A stretch of 37,869 nucleotides of DNA from Alphaproteobacteria bacterium (GTDB taxonomy: Bacteria > Pseudomonadota > Alphaproteobacteria > Micropepsales > Micropepsaceae). Below the pieces are notes generated by a model. The model made no database searches, was not told the DNA's origin, and worked only from the letters and a program-made list of their open reading frames with translations. Below, piece by piece: positions 15,172 to 24,612 of this stretch. A program made the translations under genes and the position numbers. The stretch's first letter is position 1; every line of letters starts with the position of its first letter. The stretch is taken from contig SHWE01000018.1 in assembly GCA_009693985.1 (NCBI GenBank), positions 1-37,869 on the forward strand, given 5' to 3'.

Positions 15172-16263
15172 TCAGGAACCGGGGGCGGAGAGGCGCTCGC
15201 TTTCGGTTTGCGTCAGCTCGACCTTCTCGATTTTCTCGGCGCGGCTCATCACGCGGCTGGTCGATGTCAGGATGTTCTTGATGTCGCCGTCGGCTTGGCC
15301 GAGATGCGTTTGCAATTTGCCGACGCGTTCCGACAGAAGACGCACATCGTTCAGCAGCAATCCCACCTCGCGCTGAATGAGGTTCGCCTGTTCGCGCATG
15401 CGGGCGTCCTTCATCATGGTCTGCACCGTGCTGATCGCCAGCATCAGGATGTTCGGCGACACCACGACGACCTGCGAGCGGTGCGCCCGCTGGATCAATT
15501 CGGCGAAGGAATCGTGCAGTTCGGCATAGAGCGATTCCGAAGGCACGAAGATGATGGCGGGTGTCTGGGTCTCGCCGGCGATCAGATATTTCTCGGCGAC
15601 GTCCTTCACATGCTTGCCGACATCGGTGCGCACCCGCGCGCCCGCCTCGCGCTTCTCCGCATCGGTGACGGCGGCTTTAAGCAATTGGAACGCTTCGAGC
15701 GGGAATTTGGAATCGATGACGATGGCGGTCTTGCTGCCGGGCAGGCGGATCAGGCAATCGGGCCGGTTGTTGTTGGAGAGCTTGCCCTGGAATTCATAGG
15801 CGCCGTTCGGCAGCGCATCGCGGATGATGGTTTCCATCTGGGCCTGGCCCCAGGCGCCGCGCGCCTGCTTGTTGGCGAGGATCTGCTGCAAGCTCACCAC
15901 TTGGCCGGAAAGGTCGGTCAGGTTCTTCTGGGCATCGTCGATGATGGTGAGGCGGGCCTGCAAGCCGCCGAGAGATTCGGCCGTCTTGGCGGCGGTCTCG
16001 TTCAGGCTCACGCCGAGCCGCTGGTCGAGCGCTTCCATGCGCTTGGCCATGGCGTCGCGCAGATCGCTCTGGCTTTGGGACTGGGATTCGATGGCCTGGG
16101 CAAAGCGGCCGCTGATCGTATCGAGGCCCCGGGTCAGCTCGCGCAATTGGGCGTCGAGCTGGGGCGCGGATGCGGGCGCGCGCAGGCGGCTGAGGCCCGC
16201 CAGCAGCGCGGCCAGCCCCAAAACGAGCATCAGGCCGGAAATAACAAGAATCGTCGTATCCAT
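15172..16263 (-). CDS. rmuC: DNA recombination protein RmuC
   Basis: A 363-residue RmuC. An N-terminal membrane anchor (about 5-24) is followed by a long coiled coil (about 35-125; repeated Gln/Ser/Asp/Leu, including SQSQSQSDLRDAMAKR). Then comes the nuclease-like core: LSNNNRPDCLIRLPGSKTAI, VIDSKFPLEAF, YLIAGETQTPAIIFVPSESL and VVVSPNILMLAISTVQTMM. The PD-(D/E)xK-like D...IDSK pattern is visible. RmuC suppresses inversions at short inverted repeats in E. coli, of possible interest in a genome with palindromic repeats. It diverges from def with 71 bases between the starts. Confidence 0.93.
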   Translation of the reverse strand: MDTTILVISGLMLVLGLAALLAGLSRLRAPASAPQLDAQLRELTRGLDTISGRFAQAIESQSQSQSDLRDAMAKRMEALDQRLGVSLNETAAKTAESLGGLQARLTIIDDAQKNLTDLSGQVVSLQQILANKQARGAWGQAQMETIIRDALPNGAYEFQGKLSNNNRPDCLIRLPGSKTAIVIDSKFPLEAFQLLKAAVTDAEKREAGARVRTDVGKHVKDVAEKYLIAGETQTPAIIFVPSESLYAELHDSFAELIQRAHRSQVVVVSPNILMLAISTVQTMMKDARMREQANLIQREVGLLLNDVRLLSERVGKLQTHLGQADGDIKNILTSTSRVMSRAEKIEKVELTQTESERLSAPGS

Positions 16264-16334
16264 GCCTTAAGCCTACACAACGGGGCCGGAGGCGTCTTGA
16301 CCCCCGGCTCCGTCATCTCTATCTCCCGCCCGCC

Positions 16335-16844
16335 ATGGCCATTCTTGAACTCGTGACGGCGCCCGATCCGCGGCTGAAGCTGGTCTCCCAACCGGTGCCG
16401 GAGGTCGATTCGGCGCTCAAGAAGTTCATGGCCGATATGCTGGACACGATGTACGACGCCAACGGCATCGGGCTTGCCGCCATCCAGGTCGGCATTCCCA
16501 AACGGGTCGCGGTGATCGATCTCGACCCCGGCGGGCCGAACAGCTTTCCGCGCTACTTCATCAATCCGCGCCTCGTCGAAGCGTCCGGCGAGGCGACGAA
16601 TTATCACGAAGGCTGTTTGTCGGTGCCCGAAATCTGGGACGATGTCAGCCGCCCCTCGCGCGTGACCGTCGAATACACCGACGAAAAGGGCCGCTTGCAG
16701 ACCGTCACCGCCGACGGGCTGTTCGCAACCTGCCTGCAACATGAGATCGACCATATCAACGGGCTGTTGTTCATCGATCATCTGTCCAAGCTCAAGCGGT
16801 CGATCGCCTTGCGCAAATCGGCCAAGATGAAGCGCAAAGGCTAG
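16335..16844 (+). CDS. def: Peptide deformylase
   Basis: A 169-residue metalloenzyme that removes the formyl group from new proteins. All three family motifs are present: GIGLAAIQVG (44-53), EGCLSVP (92-98, metal Cys94) and QHEIDH (135-140, metal His136 and His140, catalytic Glu137). ATG 16335 starts directly at the family N-terminus (AILELV..PDPRL). No Shine-Dalgarno is visible. It is the functional partner of fmt, which lies downstream after a gap of 238 bases, unusually large for a def-fmt pair. Confidence 0.96.
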   Translation: MAILELVTAPDPRLKLVSQPVPEVDSALKKFMADMLDTMYDANGIGLAAIQVGIPKRVAVIDLDPGGPNSFPRYFINPRLVEASGEATNYHEGCLSVPEIWDDVSRPSRVTVEYTDEKGRLQTVTADGLFATCLQHEIDHINGLLFIDHLSKLKRSIALRKSAKMKRKG

Positions 16845-17082
16845 ACGCACGCCGCCGCCCTCCCCATCTTTAGTGCTGGACCAACAGAGGGCAGGAGCGA
16901 GTCGCTGACAGGTACATTATTGCACCGTAATGGCAGCAGAATTTTCCCTTTGGTCTCCGCGCTAGAAGCTTGGAGCCATTCGGGAATCCGCTTTACGATG
17001 CTCCGAACACGGGGGGAGGGGGGTATGCGCCGCGACGGCCAGCGTTGCGCTCCCTTGAAATGCCTGTGCTAAGGGCTGAGCC
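16845..17082. other. Non-coding gap between def and fmt
   Basis: In these 238 bases I see no coding frame with any character. There is a short CATTA/TAATG inverted repeat (16915-16932) and a G-rich tract (17011-17024). A CTGACA-N17-TAATGG pair (16905-16933) is too weak to call a promoter. It is less GC-rich than the flanking genes. It could hold the fmt promoter or a decayed gene. Confidence 0.4.
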
Positions 17083-17991
17083 ATGACGCTTCGTCTCGCC
17101 TTCATGGGGACGCCCGATTTCGCGACGCCGACACTGGCGGCGCTGATTGCGGCCGGCCACAATGTTGTTTGCGTCTATTCGCGCGCTCCGCGGCCAAAGG
17201 GACGGGGCCTCGCCGAAGAAAAATCTCCCGTGCACAAATTGGCCGAAACAAACGGCATCGAAATACGCACGCCGTTGTCACTGAAAGGCGCCAACGAGCA
17301 GACCGATTTCGCCGCCCTCGATCTCGATGCGGCGGTGGTGGTGGCCTATGGGTTGCTGCTGCCGAAAGGAATTTTATCGGCGCCGCGGCTCGGCTGTTTC
17401 AATCTGCACGCCTCGTTGCTGCCGCGCTGGCGCGGAGCGGCGCCGATCCAGCGCGCCATCATCGCCGGGGACACCGAAACCGGCGCGATGGTCATGCGGA
17501 TGGAAGAGGGGCTCGACACCGGGCCGGTGCTGATGACCGAACGCACGACAATCGGACGCAAGACCTATGGCGCGTTGCATGACGAGCTGGCGCGGGCGGG
17601 TGCGGGTCTCATGGCCCGCGCGCTCGCCGCGCTGGAACAGGACAATGTCACGGAGCAACCGCAGGACCATGAAGGTCTGACCTACGCCAAGAAGATCGAG
17701 AAGTCCGAAGCGCGCATCGATTGGACCAAAAGCGCCCGCGAGCTCGACTGCCTCATTCGCGGATTGTCGCCTTCGCCCGGCGCATGGTTCGAAGCCAGGG
17801 GCGAGCGCATCAAACTGTTGCTCGCTGAACCCGTGGCTGGAAAAGCCGCGCCCGGCAGCGTGCTTGCCGGGTTGACCATTGCCTGTGGTGACGGCGCTTT
17901 AAAACTTCTCACCGTGCAACGGGCGGGGAAAACGGCGCAGGACGCCGAGATTTTCGCGCGCGGCTTTGAGTTGAGCGAAAATGTGAGCTGA
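17083..17991 (+). CDS. fmt: Methionyl-tRNA formyltransferase
   Basis: A 302-residue enzyme that formylates initiator Met-tRNA using 10-formyl-THF. The N-terminal Rossmann part opens [15 protein letters not shown]. The loop [19 protein letters not shown] (32-50) is the insertion that contacts the tRNA acceptor. The catalytic signature [20 protein letters not shown] (107-126) contains Asn107 and His109, and Asp145 lies in [10 protein letters not shown]. The C-terminal OB-like domain begins near 205. The stop overlaps the truA start by 1 base (TGATG), so the two are coupled. Confidence 0.96.
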   Translation: MTLRLAFMGTPDFATPTLAALIAAGHNVVCVYSRAPRPKGRGLAEEKSPVHKLAETNGIEIRTPLSLKGANEQTDFAALDLDAAVVVAYGLLLPKGILSAPRLGCFNLHASLLPRWRGAAPIQRAIIAGDTETGAMVMRMEEGLDTGPVLMTERTTIGRKTYGALHDELARAGAGLMARALAALEQDNVTEQPQDHEGLTYAKKIEKSEARIDWTKSARELDCLIRGLSPSPGAWFEARGERIKLLLAEPVAGKAAPGSVLAGLTIACGDGALKLLTVQRAGKTAQDAEIFARGFELSENVS

Positions 17992-18728
17992 TGCCGCGCT
18001 ATCGCATCACGCTCGAATATGATGGCGGACCGTTTTCCGGCTGGCAGCGGCAGGAGGGCGCGCCGTCGGTACAGGGCGCGGTCGAAGAGGCGATCCACAA
18101 GCTCTCGGGCGAGCGCGTCACGGTGACGGGGGCGGGGCGCACGGATTCCGGCGTGCATGCGCGCGGGCAGGTCGCGCATTTCGATCTGGTGAAGGAATTT
18201 CCCGGCGACACGATCCGCGAAGCTTTGAACGCGCATTTGCGTCCCCAGCCTGTCGCGGTGCTGGCCTCGGCGATTGCCGATCCCGAATTCCATGCGCGGT
18301 TTTCGGCCCTGGCGCGCCATTACGAATATCGCATCCTCTGCCGCCGCGCGCCGCCCGCGCTCGACCGCGGCCATGTCTGGCATGTGACGCGCGCGCTCAA
18401 CATCGTGCCGATGCAGGAAGCGGCGCGCGCATTGATCGGGAGCCACGACTTCACGACGTTTCGCGCCGCCGAGTGCCAGGCGAAATCGCCGGTCAAGACG
18501 CTCGACCGTTTCGACGTCTCCGGGCAAGGCGAGGAGATCGTCTTCTATGCCAGCGCCCGCTCGTTCCTGCATCATCAGGTGCGCTCGATGGTCGGAACGC
18601 TGAAGCTGGTGGGCGAGGGCAAATGGCGGGCCGCCGAGGTCGCGCGTGCGCTGGAGCTGCGTGACCGTTCGGCCTGCGGAACCGTGGCGCCGCCAGACGG
18701 TTTGACGCTACTGCGCGTGGATTATTAG
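17991..18728 (+). CDS. truA: tRNA pseudouridine(38-40) synthase
   Basis: A 245-residue TruA modifying the anticodon arm of many tRNAs. [18 protein letters not shown] (4-21) opens the protein, and [18 protein letters not shown] (48-65) contains the catalytic Asp52. [17 protein letters not shown] and [19 protein letters not shown] are all present. It ends with its TAG overlapping the TAA of murI on the other strand (18725-18728). fmt-truA forms a translation-related operon. Confidence 0.96.
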   Translation: MPRYRITLEYDGGPFSGWQRQEGAPSVQGAVEEAIHKLSGERVTVTGAGRTDSGVHARGQVAHFDLVKEFPGDTIREALNAHLRPQPVAVLASAIADPEFHARFSALARHYEYRILCRRAPPALDRGHVWHVTRALNIVPMQEAARALIGSHDFTTFRAAECQAKSPVKTLDRFDVSGQGEEIVFYASARSFLHHQVRSMVGTLKLVGEGKWRAAEVARALELRDRSACGTVAPPDGLTLLRVDY

Positions 18729-19558
18729 AGATTCTGCAAATCGACCAACTCGACCGAATCGCCTGCGATTTTCCGGCCCAGAAAGATTTCGCCGACGCGG
18801 GCGAAACGCTCCGGCGCATCGGTGGCAAGAAAGCGCGGTGGCTCGGGTGTTCCACTTTCACGCGCGATGTTCTTCTCGCCAAGCAAGCGCTCGACGGATT
18901 TGGCCGTGGTCGCGGCGCTATCCACCAGCACGACATTGGGACCCGCGACGCGCGCGATTGTCTCCTTCAGCGCCGGGAAATGCGTGCAGCCGAGCACCAG
19001 ACATTCGGGCTTTGCCTCGCCCAGCATCGCATCGAGATATTGCTTCGCCACCAGTTCCGGAATGGGTCCGGTAGTCATGCCTTCCTCGGCGAGCGCGACG
19101 AACAACGGACACGCCTGCTGGGTGACGCGCGCGGCCGGATTCCGCGCCAGGATCGCGCGGCTGTAAGCGCCGCCCCTGACGGTGCCCTCCGTCGCGATCA
19201 CCGCGATGCGCCCCGACGGCGCGGCGGCGATTGCCGCTTCGGCGCCCGGCTCGATCACGCCGATGACGGGCGTCGGCGCGAGCGTTTGCGTCAACGCGGG
19301 CAGCGCCGTCGAGGACGCCGTATTGCAGGCGACGACAAGCAGCTTGATGTCGTGTGCCGTCAGAGCGCGCGCGCATTGCACGGCATAGCGCGTCACGACG
19401 TCGGCGCTCTTGCTGCCATAGGGCAGGCGCGCGGTATCGCCGAGATAGACGAAGCTCTCATGGGGCAGGCGCTCCATCAGCGCGCGCATCACGGTGAGCC
19501 CGCCCATTCCTGAGTCGAACACCCCGATGGGCTTGTCGCGAGGGCTTGCCGTACTCAT
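18725..19558 (-). CDS. murI: Glutamate racemase
   Basis: A 277-residue racemase giving D-glutamate for peptidoglycan. [17 protein letters not shown], the general-base Asp-Ser motif, begins near residue 11. [13 protein letters not shown] follows. The two catalytic cysteines sit in VVACNTASS and [12 protein letters not shown] 19558 overlaps the dapE stop (ATGA). The longer frame upstream lies inside dapE. It is the last gene of a dapD-dapE-murI operon, which joins DAP and D-Glu supply for the cell-wall stem peptide. Confidence 0.95.
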   Translation of the reverse strand: MSTASPRDKPIGVFDSGMGGLTVMRALMERLPHESFVYLGDTARLPYGSKSADVVTRYAVQCARALTAHDIKLLVVACNTASSTALPALTQTLAPTPVIGVIEPGAEAAIAAAPSGRIAVIATEGTVRGGAYSRAILARNPAARVTQQACPLFVALAEEGMTTGPIPELVAKQYLDAMLGEAKPECLVLGCTHFPALKETIARVAGPNVVLVDSAATTAKSVERLLGEKNIARESGTPEPPRFLATDAPERFARVGEIFLGRKIAGDSVELVDLQNL

Positions 19559-20718
19559 ATCGGCTTGGCGAAATAGTCTTCGAGGACGGCAAGATAGATG
19601 CGCGTCAGAATCTCGATGTCCTCGACGCTGGCGCATTCGTCGGTGCGGTGCATGGTGGCGCCGGGTAGGCCCAGTTCGGCCACGGGGCAATGATCCTTGA
19701 TGAAGCGCGCATCCGAAGTGCCGCCGGTGGTCGAATGTTCGGGCACTGTTCCGGTGACGCGTTTGACCGCGTTGCTCAACAGATCGGTATAGGCGCCCGG
19801 TTTGGTCACGAAGGAGACGCCGCTCGTGGCATGGCTGACGATGATCTCCGCGCCCCGTTCGTGCATCACGCGGCGGGCGATGTCCTCGACTTTCTGCAAC
19901 AGGCCGGCTGGATTGTGCAGATCGTTGAAGCGGATGTTGAAGCCGGCCTGCGCTTCGGCCGGGATCACATTGACCGCCGGGTTGCCGACATCGACGGTGG
20001 TGAAAGCCAGCGTCGAAGGATCGAAATTGTCGCTGCCCTCATCCAACTTCAGCGCGGCGATACGCGCGATCAATTCCGCCATGACGGGAATGGGATTGAG
20101 CGCCCGTTGCGGATAGGCGACGTGGCCTTGCGTGCCTTTCACGATCAGGCGGAAATTCATGCTGCCGCGCCGGCCGATCTTGATGACATCGCCGGTGCGT
20201 GCGGTCGAAGTCGGCTCGCCGACGAGGCAATGGTCGAGCACCTGACCGTTCTGTTTCAGCCAATCGAGCACCTTGACCGTGCCGTTGACCGCGACGCCCT
20301 CCTCATCGCCGGTGATGAGAAGGCTGATGGCGCCCTTTGGTGCGCCGTGCTTGCCGACATAGCGCGCGGTGGCGCACGCGAAGGCCGCAATCGCGCTTTT
20401 CATATCGGCGGCGCCCCGCCCATAGAGCACGCCATTGTGGATTTCCGCCGCGAACGGATCGTGCCGCCATGAAGCGGCGTCGCCCGGCGGCACCACATCG
20501 GTGTGGCCGGCGAAACAAAAATTCGGGCGGCCCGTGCCGAGGCGCGCATAAAGATTTTCCACCGGCGCCGTGCCCACCGCCTCGAAGCGCAAACGCTTGC
20601 AATCGAATCCCAGCGGCTTCAGTGCGTCTTCCAATACGCCAAGCGCGCCCGCGTCCTCTGGCGTCACCGAAGGGCAGCGGATCAGCGCTTGGGTCAGGGA
20701 AATGGGGTCGACGGCCAT
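19555..20718 (-). CDS. dapE: Succinyl-diaminopimelate desuccinylase
   Basis: A 387-residue M20 zinc hydrolase of the succinylase lysine/DAP pathway. [15 protein letters not shown] (12-26) begins the protein. The metal site is [12 protein letters not shown] (69-80; His72, Asp74), [10 protein letters not shown] with the bridging Asp, and ITGDEEG with the catalytic Glu-Glu. The dimerisation domain (about 180-290) precedes the last metal His in [19 protein letters not shown] 20718 lies 5 bases after the dapD stop. It works directly downstream of DapD and the aminotransferase. Confidence 0.95.
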   Translation of the reverse strand: MAVDPISLTQALIRCPSVTPEDAGALGVLEDALKPLGFDCKRLRFEAVGTAPVENLYARLGTGRPNFCFAGHTDVVPPGDAASWRHDPFAAEIHNGVLYGRGAADMKSAIAAFACATARYVGKHGAPKGAISLLITGDEEGVAVNGTVKVLDWLKQNGQVLDHCLVGEPTSTARTGDVIKIGRRGSMNFRLIVKGTQGHVAYPQRALNPIPVMAELIARIAALKLDEGSDNFDPSTLAFTTVDVGNPAVNVIPAEAQAGFNIRFNDLHNPAGLLQKVEDIARRVMHERGAEIIVSHATSGVSFVTKPGAYTDLLSNAVKRVTGTVPEHSTTGGTSDARFIKDHCPVAELGLPGATMHRTDECASVEDIEILTRIYLAVLEDYFAKPI

Positions 20719-20723
20719 ACCGT

Positions 20724-21551
20724 TTAGTCCCTCAACAACTCGTTGATCGAGGTCTTGGAGCGCGTCTTCTCATCCACCCGCTTGACGATCACCGCGCAAT
20801 AGAGCGCTGGCCCTCCGCTGGCCCCGGGCAGGCTTCCCGGCACCACGACGGAATAGGGCGGCACTTTTCCGTAATAGATTTCCCCGCTCGCGCGATCGAT
20901 GATCCGCGTGGAGGCGCCGAGGAACACGCCCATCGACAGCACCGAGCCTTCGCCGACGATGACGCCCTCGGCCACTTCCGAGCGCGCGCCGACAAAGCAA
21001 TTGTCCTCGATGATGACGGGCCCCGCCTGCAACGGCTCCAGCACGCCGCCGATGCCGGCGCCGCCCGAGATGTGGCAATTCTTTCCGATCTGCGCGCAAC
21101 TGCCGACGGTGGCCCAGGTGTCGATCATCGTAGCTTCATCGACCCGCGCGCCGACATTGACGAAGGACGGCATCAGCACCACGCCCTTGGCGATGTAAGC
21201 CGAGCGGCGCACGATGGCGCCGGGTACGGCGCGGAAACCGGCGGCGCGGAAGCGGTTCTCGCCCCAATCCTTGAATTTGGAATCGACCTTGTCCCACCAA
21301 TGGGCGCCGCCCGGCGCGCCCGCGATCAGCGCCATGTCGTTCAGGCGGAAGGAGAGCAGCACCGCCTTCTTCAGCCATTGGTGCACCCGCCATTCGCCGC
21401 CCGCTTTTTCGGCGACGCGAAGCTTCCCCGAATCGAGCCCCTCCAGCGCCGCCTCGACCGCCTCGCGGGCCTTGCCGGCCGTCCCGGGCGAGACCGTGTC
21501 GCGTTTTTCCCAGGCGTCGTCGATCAGGGGCTGCAATTCGCCGTCATTCAT
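20724..21551 (-). CDS. dapD: Tetrahydrodipicolinate N-succinyltransferase
   Basis: A 275-residue left-handed beta-helix acyltransferase that succinylates tetrahydrodipicolinate with succinyl-CoA. The N-terminal helical domain (1-100) includes [20 protein letters not shown]. Hexapeptide repeats follow from about 125 ([60 protein letters not shown]). The C-terminus ends [10 protein letters not shown] as in relatives. ATG 21551 ([18 protein letters not shown]) fits the family start. It is the first gene of dapD-dapE-murI and diverges from the DUF2336 gene. Confidence 0.95.
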   Translation of the reverse strand: MNDGELQPLIDDAWEKRDTVSPGTAGKAREAVEAALEGLDSGKLRVAEKAGGEWRVHQWLKKAVLLSFRLNDMALIAGAPGGAHWWDKVDSKFKDWGENRFRAAGFRAVPGAIVRRSAYIAKGVVLMPSFVNVGARVDEATMIDTWATVGSCAQIGKNCHISGGAGIGGVLEPLQAGPVIIEDNCFVGARSEVAEGVIVGEGSVLSMGVFLGASTRIIDRASGEIYYGKVPPYSVVVPGSLPGASGGPALYCAVIVKRVDEKTRSKTSINELLRD

Positions 21552-21633
21552 GGTCGTAAACCTCGAAAACCTTACAAAAATCTGGCCGGAACATGCGGGA
21601 CGGGCGCGTCCAAGGCAAGCAGAAGGCGGGGAT

Positions 21634-21648
21634 TTAAAGCCCCCTTAA
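21634..21648. promoter_or_regulatory. CtrA-type binding site (TTAA-N7-TTAA)
   Basis: TTAA (21634-21637), AGCCCCC, TTAA (21645-21648): a perfect match to the full consensus of the alphaproteobacterial cell-cycle regulator CtrA. It lies 68 bases before the DUF2336 start and 83 bases before dapD on the other strand. Function is inferred from the motif only. Confidence 0.5.
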
Positions 21649-21715
21649 TCCACATTTGGGACTATGGCCGCTCGCGGAAAAGCCCGTGGAAGCACGGCCC
21701 TCCCTCTAAGGACCA

Positions 21716-22982
21716 ATGGCTCAGTTCTTCAAACGCCTGTTTGGACGGCCGGGTCTGCCGAGAGCGCTGACCTATGAGGATGCCCGCGCGGTGCTGGAAT
21801 CCCATGAGCGCCGTTCCAAGGAGGAACTCGCCGGCCGCACCGATGTCGAGCCGGAGATGCTCTATTATTTGGCCGAGCATGGTTCCGATGGAGCGCGCCG
21901 TCTGGTGGCGGCCAATCCGTCGACGCCGCCGGAAGCCGATCGTTTCCTGGCCGACGACGTCGATGCCGAGGTACGCGGCGAGCTGGCGCACAAGATCGGC
22001 CGCTTGCTGCCCGATCTTCTGAAGTCCGAACGCGATCGGGTCTGCGAGCTGACGCTGGAAACGCTGCAGCGCCTGGCAACCGACCAATTGCCGCGCGTGC
22101 GCGCGATCCTTTCCGAAGAGATCAAGCGGCTCGATTGCGTGCCCAAATCCATCATCGAGGCGCTCGCCCGCGATGCGGAAGAGTCCGTGTCCGCGCCTAT
22201 CCTCGAATATTCGCCGCTGCTGGCCGACAACGATCTGCTGGAGATCATCGCCAGCGCGCGCCCAGAGCGCGCTTTCGGCGGTGGCCCGCCGGCGTGGTTT
22301 GAGCGAAATCGTTTCCGACGCCATCGTCGCGTCGCTGGATATCCCCTCGGTGGCGGCGCTTCTCGTCAATCCCGATGCGCGGATCCGCGAGGGCACGATG
22401 GAAAAGATCATCGACCACGCGGAATCCATTTCGCAGTGGCATGGACCGCTGGTTATGCGCACCGATCTTTCCTTGCGCGCGCTTCGCCGCATCACCGGAT
22501 TCGTCGGCGCATCGCTGCTGGAGACGCTTTCCGAACGGCACGGTCTCGACGACGAGACGCAGGCGCACCTCAAGCGCTGCATGCGCCATCGCCTCGAGCG
22601 CGACGAGGAATCTTCACAGCGCGACGAGGACAAGCTCCACGCCGAAGTGCTGAACGCGTTCGAGACGGGCCTACTCGACGAACATTATGTCGAGGATGCT
22701 ATCGAAATCGGCGATCGTGGACGGGTCATGGAATGTCTGGCCGTGCTGGTGCAGGTGCCGCGTAGCGTGATCGAGAAGATCTTCACATCGCGCAGTTCCA
22801 AGGCGATCACCGCGCTCACTTGGAAGGCCGGCCTATCGATGCGGATCGCCTTCAAGATCCAGACGCTGGTGTTGAAGCTGCACGCCGATGAACTCTTGCC
22901 TGGGCGCGCCGGCGTCGGTTTTCCGCTCTCCGAGGAGGAGATGCGCTGGCATTTGTCCTATTTCGGATTTTCCGAGAAGTAG
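21716..22982 (+). pseudogene. DUF2336 protein, broken by a +1 frameshift
   Basis: The first 180 or so codons from ATG 21716 (MAQFFKRLFGRPGLPRALTY, then DVEPEMLYYLAEHGSDGARR and LLADNDLLEIIASARPERA) read as the N-terminal helical-repeat part of a DUF2336 protein. The continuation (ALSAVARRRGLSEIVSDAIV, ALLVNPDARIREGTMEKIID, to HLSYFGFSEK) is in the frame shifted by +1. Removing one base at about 22250-22275 (for example in the CCC of GCGCGCCCAGAG) restores a single 421-residue protein. DUF2336 is a helical-repeat family common in alphaproteobacteria, without a firmly known function. The cause may be mutation or a sequencing error in a GC-rich spot. The perfect CtrA box upstream suggests the intact gene was cell-cycle regulated. 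Confidence 0.8.
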
Positions 22983-22983
22983 T

Positions 22984-23913
22984 TCAACCCGCTTTGATCA
23001 GCGTGCCGGCGCCGTGCTCGGTAAAGAGCTCGAGCAGCAGCACATGCGGGATTCGTCCGTCCACGATCACGGCGGCTTTCACGCCTTTTTCGACCGCATC
23101 GATGGCGGTCTCCACCTTGGGGATCATACCGCCCGAGATGGTGCCGTCGGCGATCAGGGCCTTGGCCTCTTCCACCGTCAGATGCGAGATCAGCTTGCCG
23201 TCGCGCCCGAGCACGCCTTCGACGTCGGTGAGCAGCACCAGGCGCTCGGCGGCGATGGCGCCCGCGACGGCGCCCGCGACCGTATCGGCGTTGATGTTGT
23301 AGCTCTCGCCCTTCTCGCCGACGCCGATGGGCGCGACGACCGGAATGAGATCCGAATTGATGATCATGCGCAGGACTTCCGCATCGACATGCTTGGGCTC
23401 GCCGACGAAGCCGAGATCGACGCTCACCCGCTCCTTGGTCGCGGGATCGATGCGGCTGCCCGCGATCTTGCGGGCGACGACCATGTTGCCGTCCTTGCCC
23501 GAGACGCCGACGGCCCGTCCGCCGGCCGCGTTGATGCCGGCGACGATCTGTTTGTTGATGGTGCCCGACAGCACCATCTCGACGACTTCCATCGTGGCGG
23601 CGTCGGTCACGCGCAAGCCGTCCACGAAGGTGGAGACGATGTTCAGCCTCTTCAGCATGGCGCCGATCTGCGGTCCGCCGCCATGAACGACGACCGGGTT
23701 CATGCCGGTCTGCTTCATCAGCACGACGTCCTGGGCGAATTCGTGCGGCAGACCCTCGCCCATCGCATGACCGCCATATTTCACGACGATGGTCTTGTTG
23801 TCGTAGGAAAGGATGTAGGGCAGCGCCTCGACGAGCACGCGCGCGGTCGAACGCCAGCGCGCAAGCAGGCGCAGGTTCCTCTCGTCACGAGCGCTGTCGT
23901 CAGACGCGGCCAT
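22984..23913 (-). CDS. argB: Acetylglutamate kinase
   Basis: A 309-residue amino-acid kinase, second step of arginine synthesis (N-acetylglutamate to its 5-phosphate). The nucleotide site [10 protein letters not shown] (with catalytic Lys) lies near residue 45. The substrate loop is [14 protein letters not shown], the NAG-binding block is [13 protein letters not shown], and [20 protein letters not shown] and LTDVEGVL follow. [20 protein letters not shown] and the closing TEHGAGTLI complete the family pattern. The N-terminal extension of about 35 residues is typical of the arginine-sensitive hexameric form, so feedback inhibition is likely. It is the last gene of the rpmH cluster, 54 bases after engB. 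Confidence 0.95.
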   Translation of the reverse strand: MAASDDSARDERNLRLLARWRSTARVLVEALPYILSYDNKTIVVKYGGHAMGEGLPHEFAQDVVLMKQTGMNPVVVHGGGPQIGAMLKRLNIVSTFVDGLRVTDAATMEVVEMVLSGTINKQIVAGINAAGGRAVGVSGKDGNMVVARKIAGSRIDPATKERVSVDLGFVGEPKHVDAEVLRMIINSDLIPVVAPIGVGEKGESYNINADTVAGAVAGAIAAERLVLLTDVEGVLGRDGKLISHLTVEEAKALIADGTISGGMIPKVETAIDAVEKGVKAAVIVDGRIPHVLLLELFTEHGAGTLIKAG

Positions 23914-23967
23914 GGAAATCCCCGGGTTGCGCGCGGGGCTTATAACGCAAACGATTCGCCGTCGCCA

Positions 23968-24609
23968 TCACTTCCATTTCGTCAGCGCCGCCAAAACGGC
24001 GCGCAATTGGGGGATGCCGTCGCCTTTTTCGGCGGATGTCGCCACCAGTTCGGGATGGGCGGCGCCGTGGCGCGCCGCTTCCCCGGCAAGGGCCGCCGCC
24101 ACGGCCTCCAACTCGCCGGTTCTGAGCTTATCGACCTTGGTTAAAACAAGCTGGTAGGAGACAGCCGCTCTATCCAGCAATCCCATGACCTCGATGTCGT
24201 GCTCGAGGGGCCCGCGGCGCGAATCGATCAGCAGGACCGTCCGGCGCAAATTTGGCCGCCCGCGCAAATAGGCGAAGATCAGCTCCGTCCATTGATCGGA
24301 TTGCGTCTTGGAGACGCGCGCGTAGCCGTAGCCGGGAAGGTCGGCCAGGATCAGCCTTTGGCCGAGCGAGAAGAAGTTGATCTCGCGCGTACGCCCCGGC
24401 GTGTTGGAGACGCGCGCCAAAGTCTTGCGCCCCGTCAACGCGTTGACGAGACTCGATTTGCCGACATTGGAGCGCCCAACAAAGGCAACTTCCGGAAGCG
24501 TGGTGGCCGGAATGTCCTCGAGCTTGGCGGCGCCGCGCAGGAAAACGCATTCGCGCGCGAATAGCAGCCGCCCCTCTTCCAGAGCTTCCAGGGGCGGCTC
24601 GTTGATCAT
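23968..24609 (-). CDS. engB: Ribosome biogenesis GTP-binding protein EngB (YihA/YsxC)
   Basis: A 213-residue TRAFAC GTPase acting in late 50S assembly. G1 is GRSNVGKSS (45-53), G2 NTPGRTREINFF, G3 DLPGYGYARV, G4 TKVDKL and G5 near TSAEKGDG. All motifs are intact. ATG 24609 lies 3 bases from the yidC stop. The order yidC-engB is conserved in alphaproteobacteria and places ribosome assembly with membrane insertion in one operon. Confidence 0.95.
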   Translation of the reverse strand: MINEPPLEALEEGRLLFARECVFLRGAAKLEDIPATTLPEVAFVGRSNVGKSSLVNALTGRKTLARVSNTPGRTREINFFSLGQRLILADLPGYGYARVSKTQSDQWTELIFAYLRGRPNLRRTVLLIDSRRGPLEHDIEVMGLLDRAAVSYQLVLTKVDKLRTGELEAVAAALAGEAARHGAAHPELVATSAEKGDGIPQLRAVLAALTKWK

Positions 24610-24612
24610 CGG

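Noticed and set aside
16905-16933. CTGACA-N17-TAATGG promoter-like pair before fmt.
   Set aside because: The -10 agrees with consensus at only two positions.
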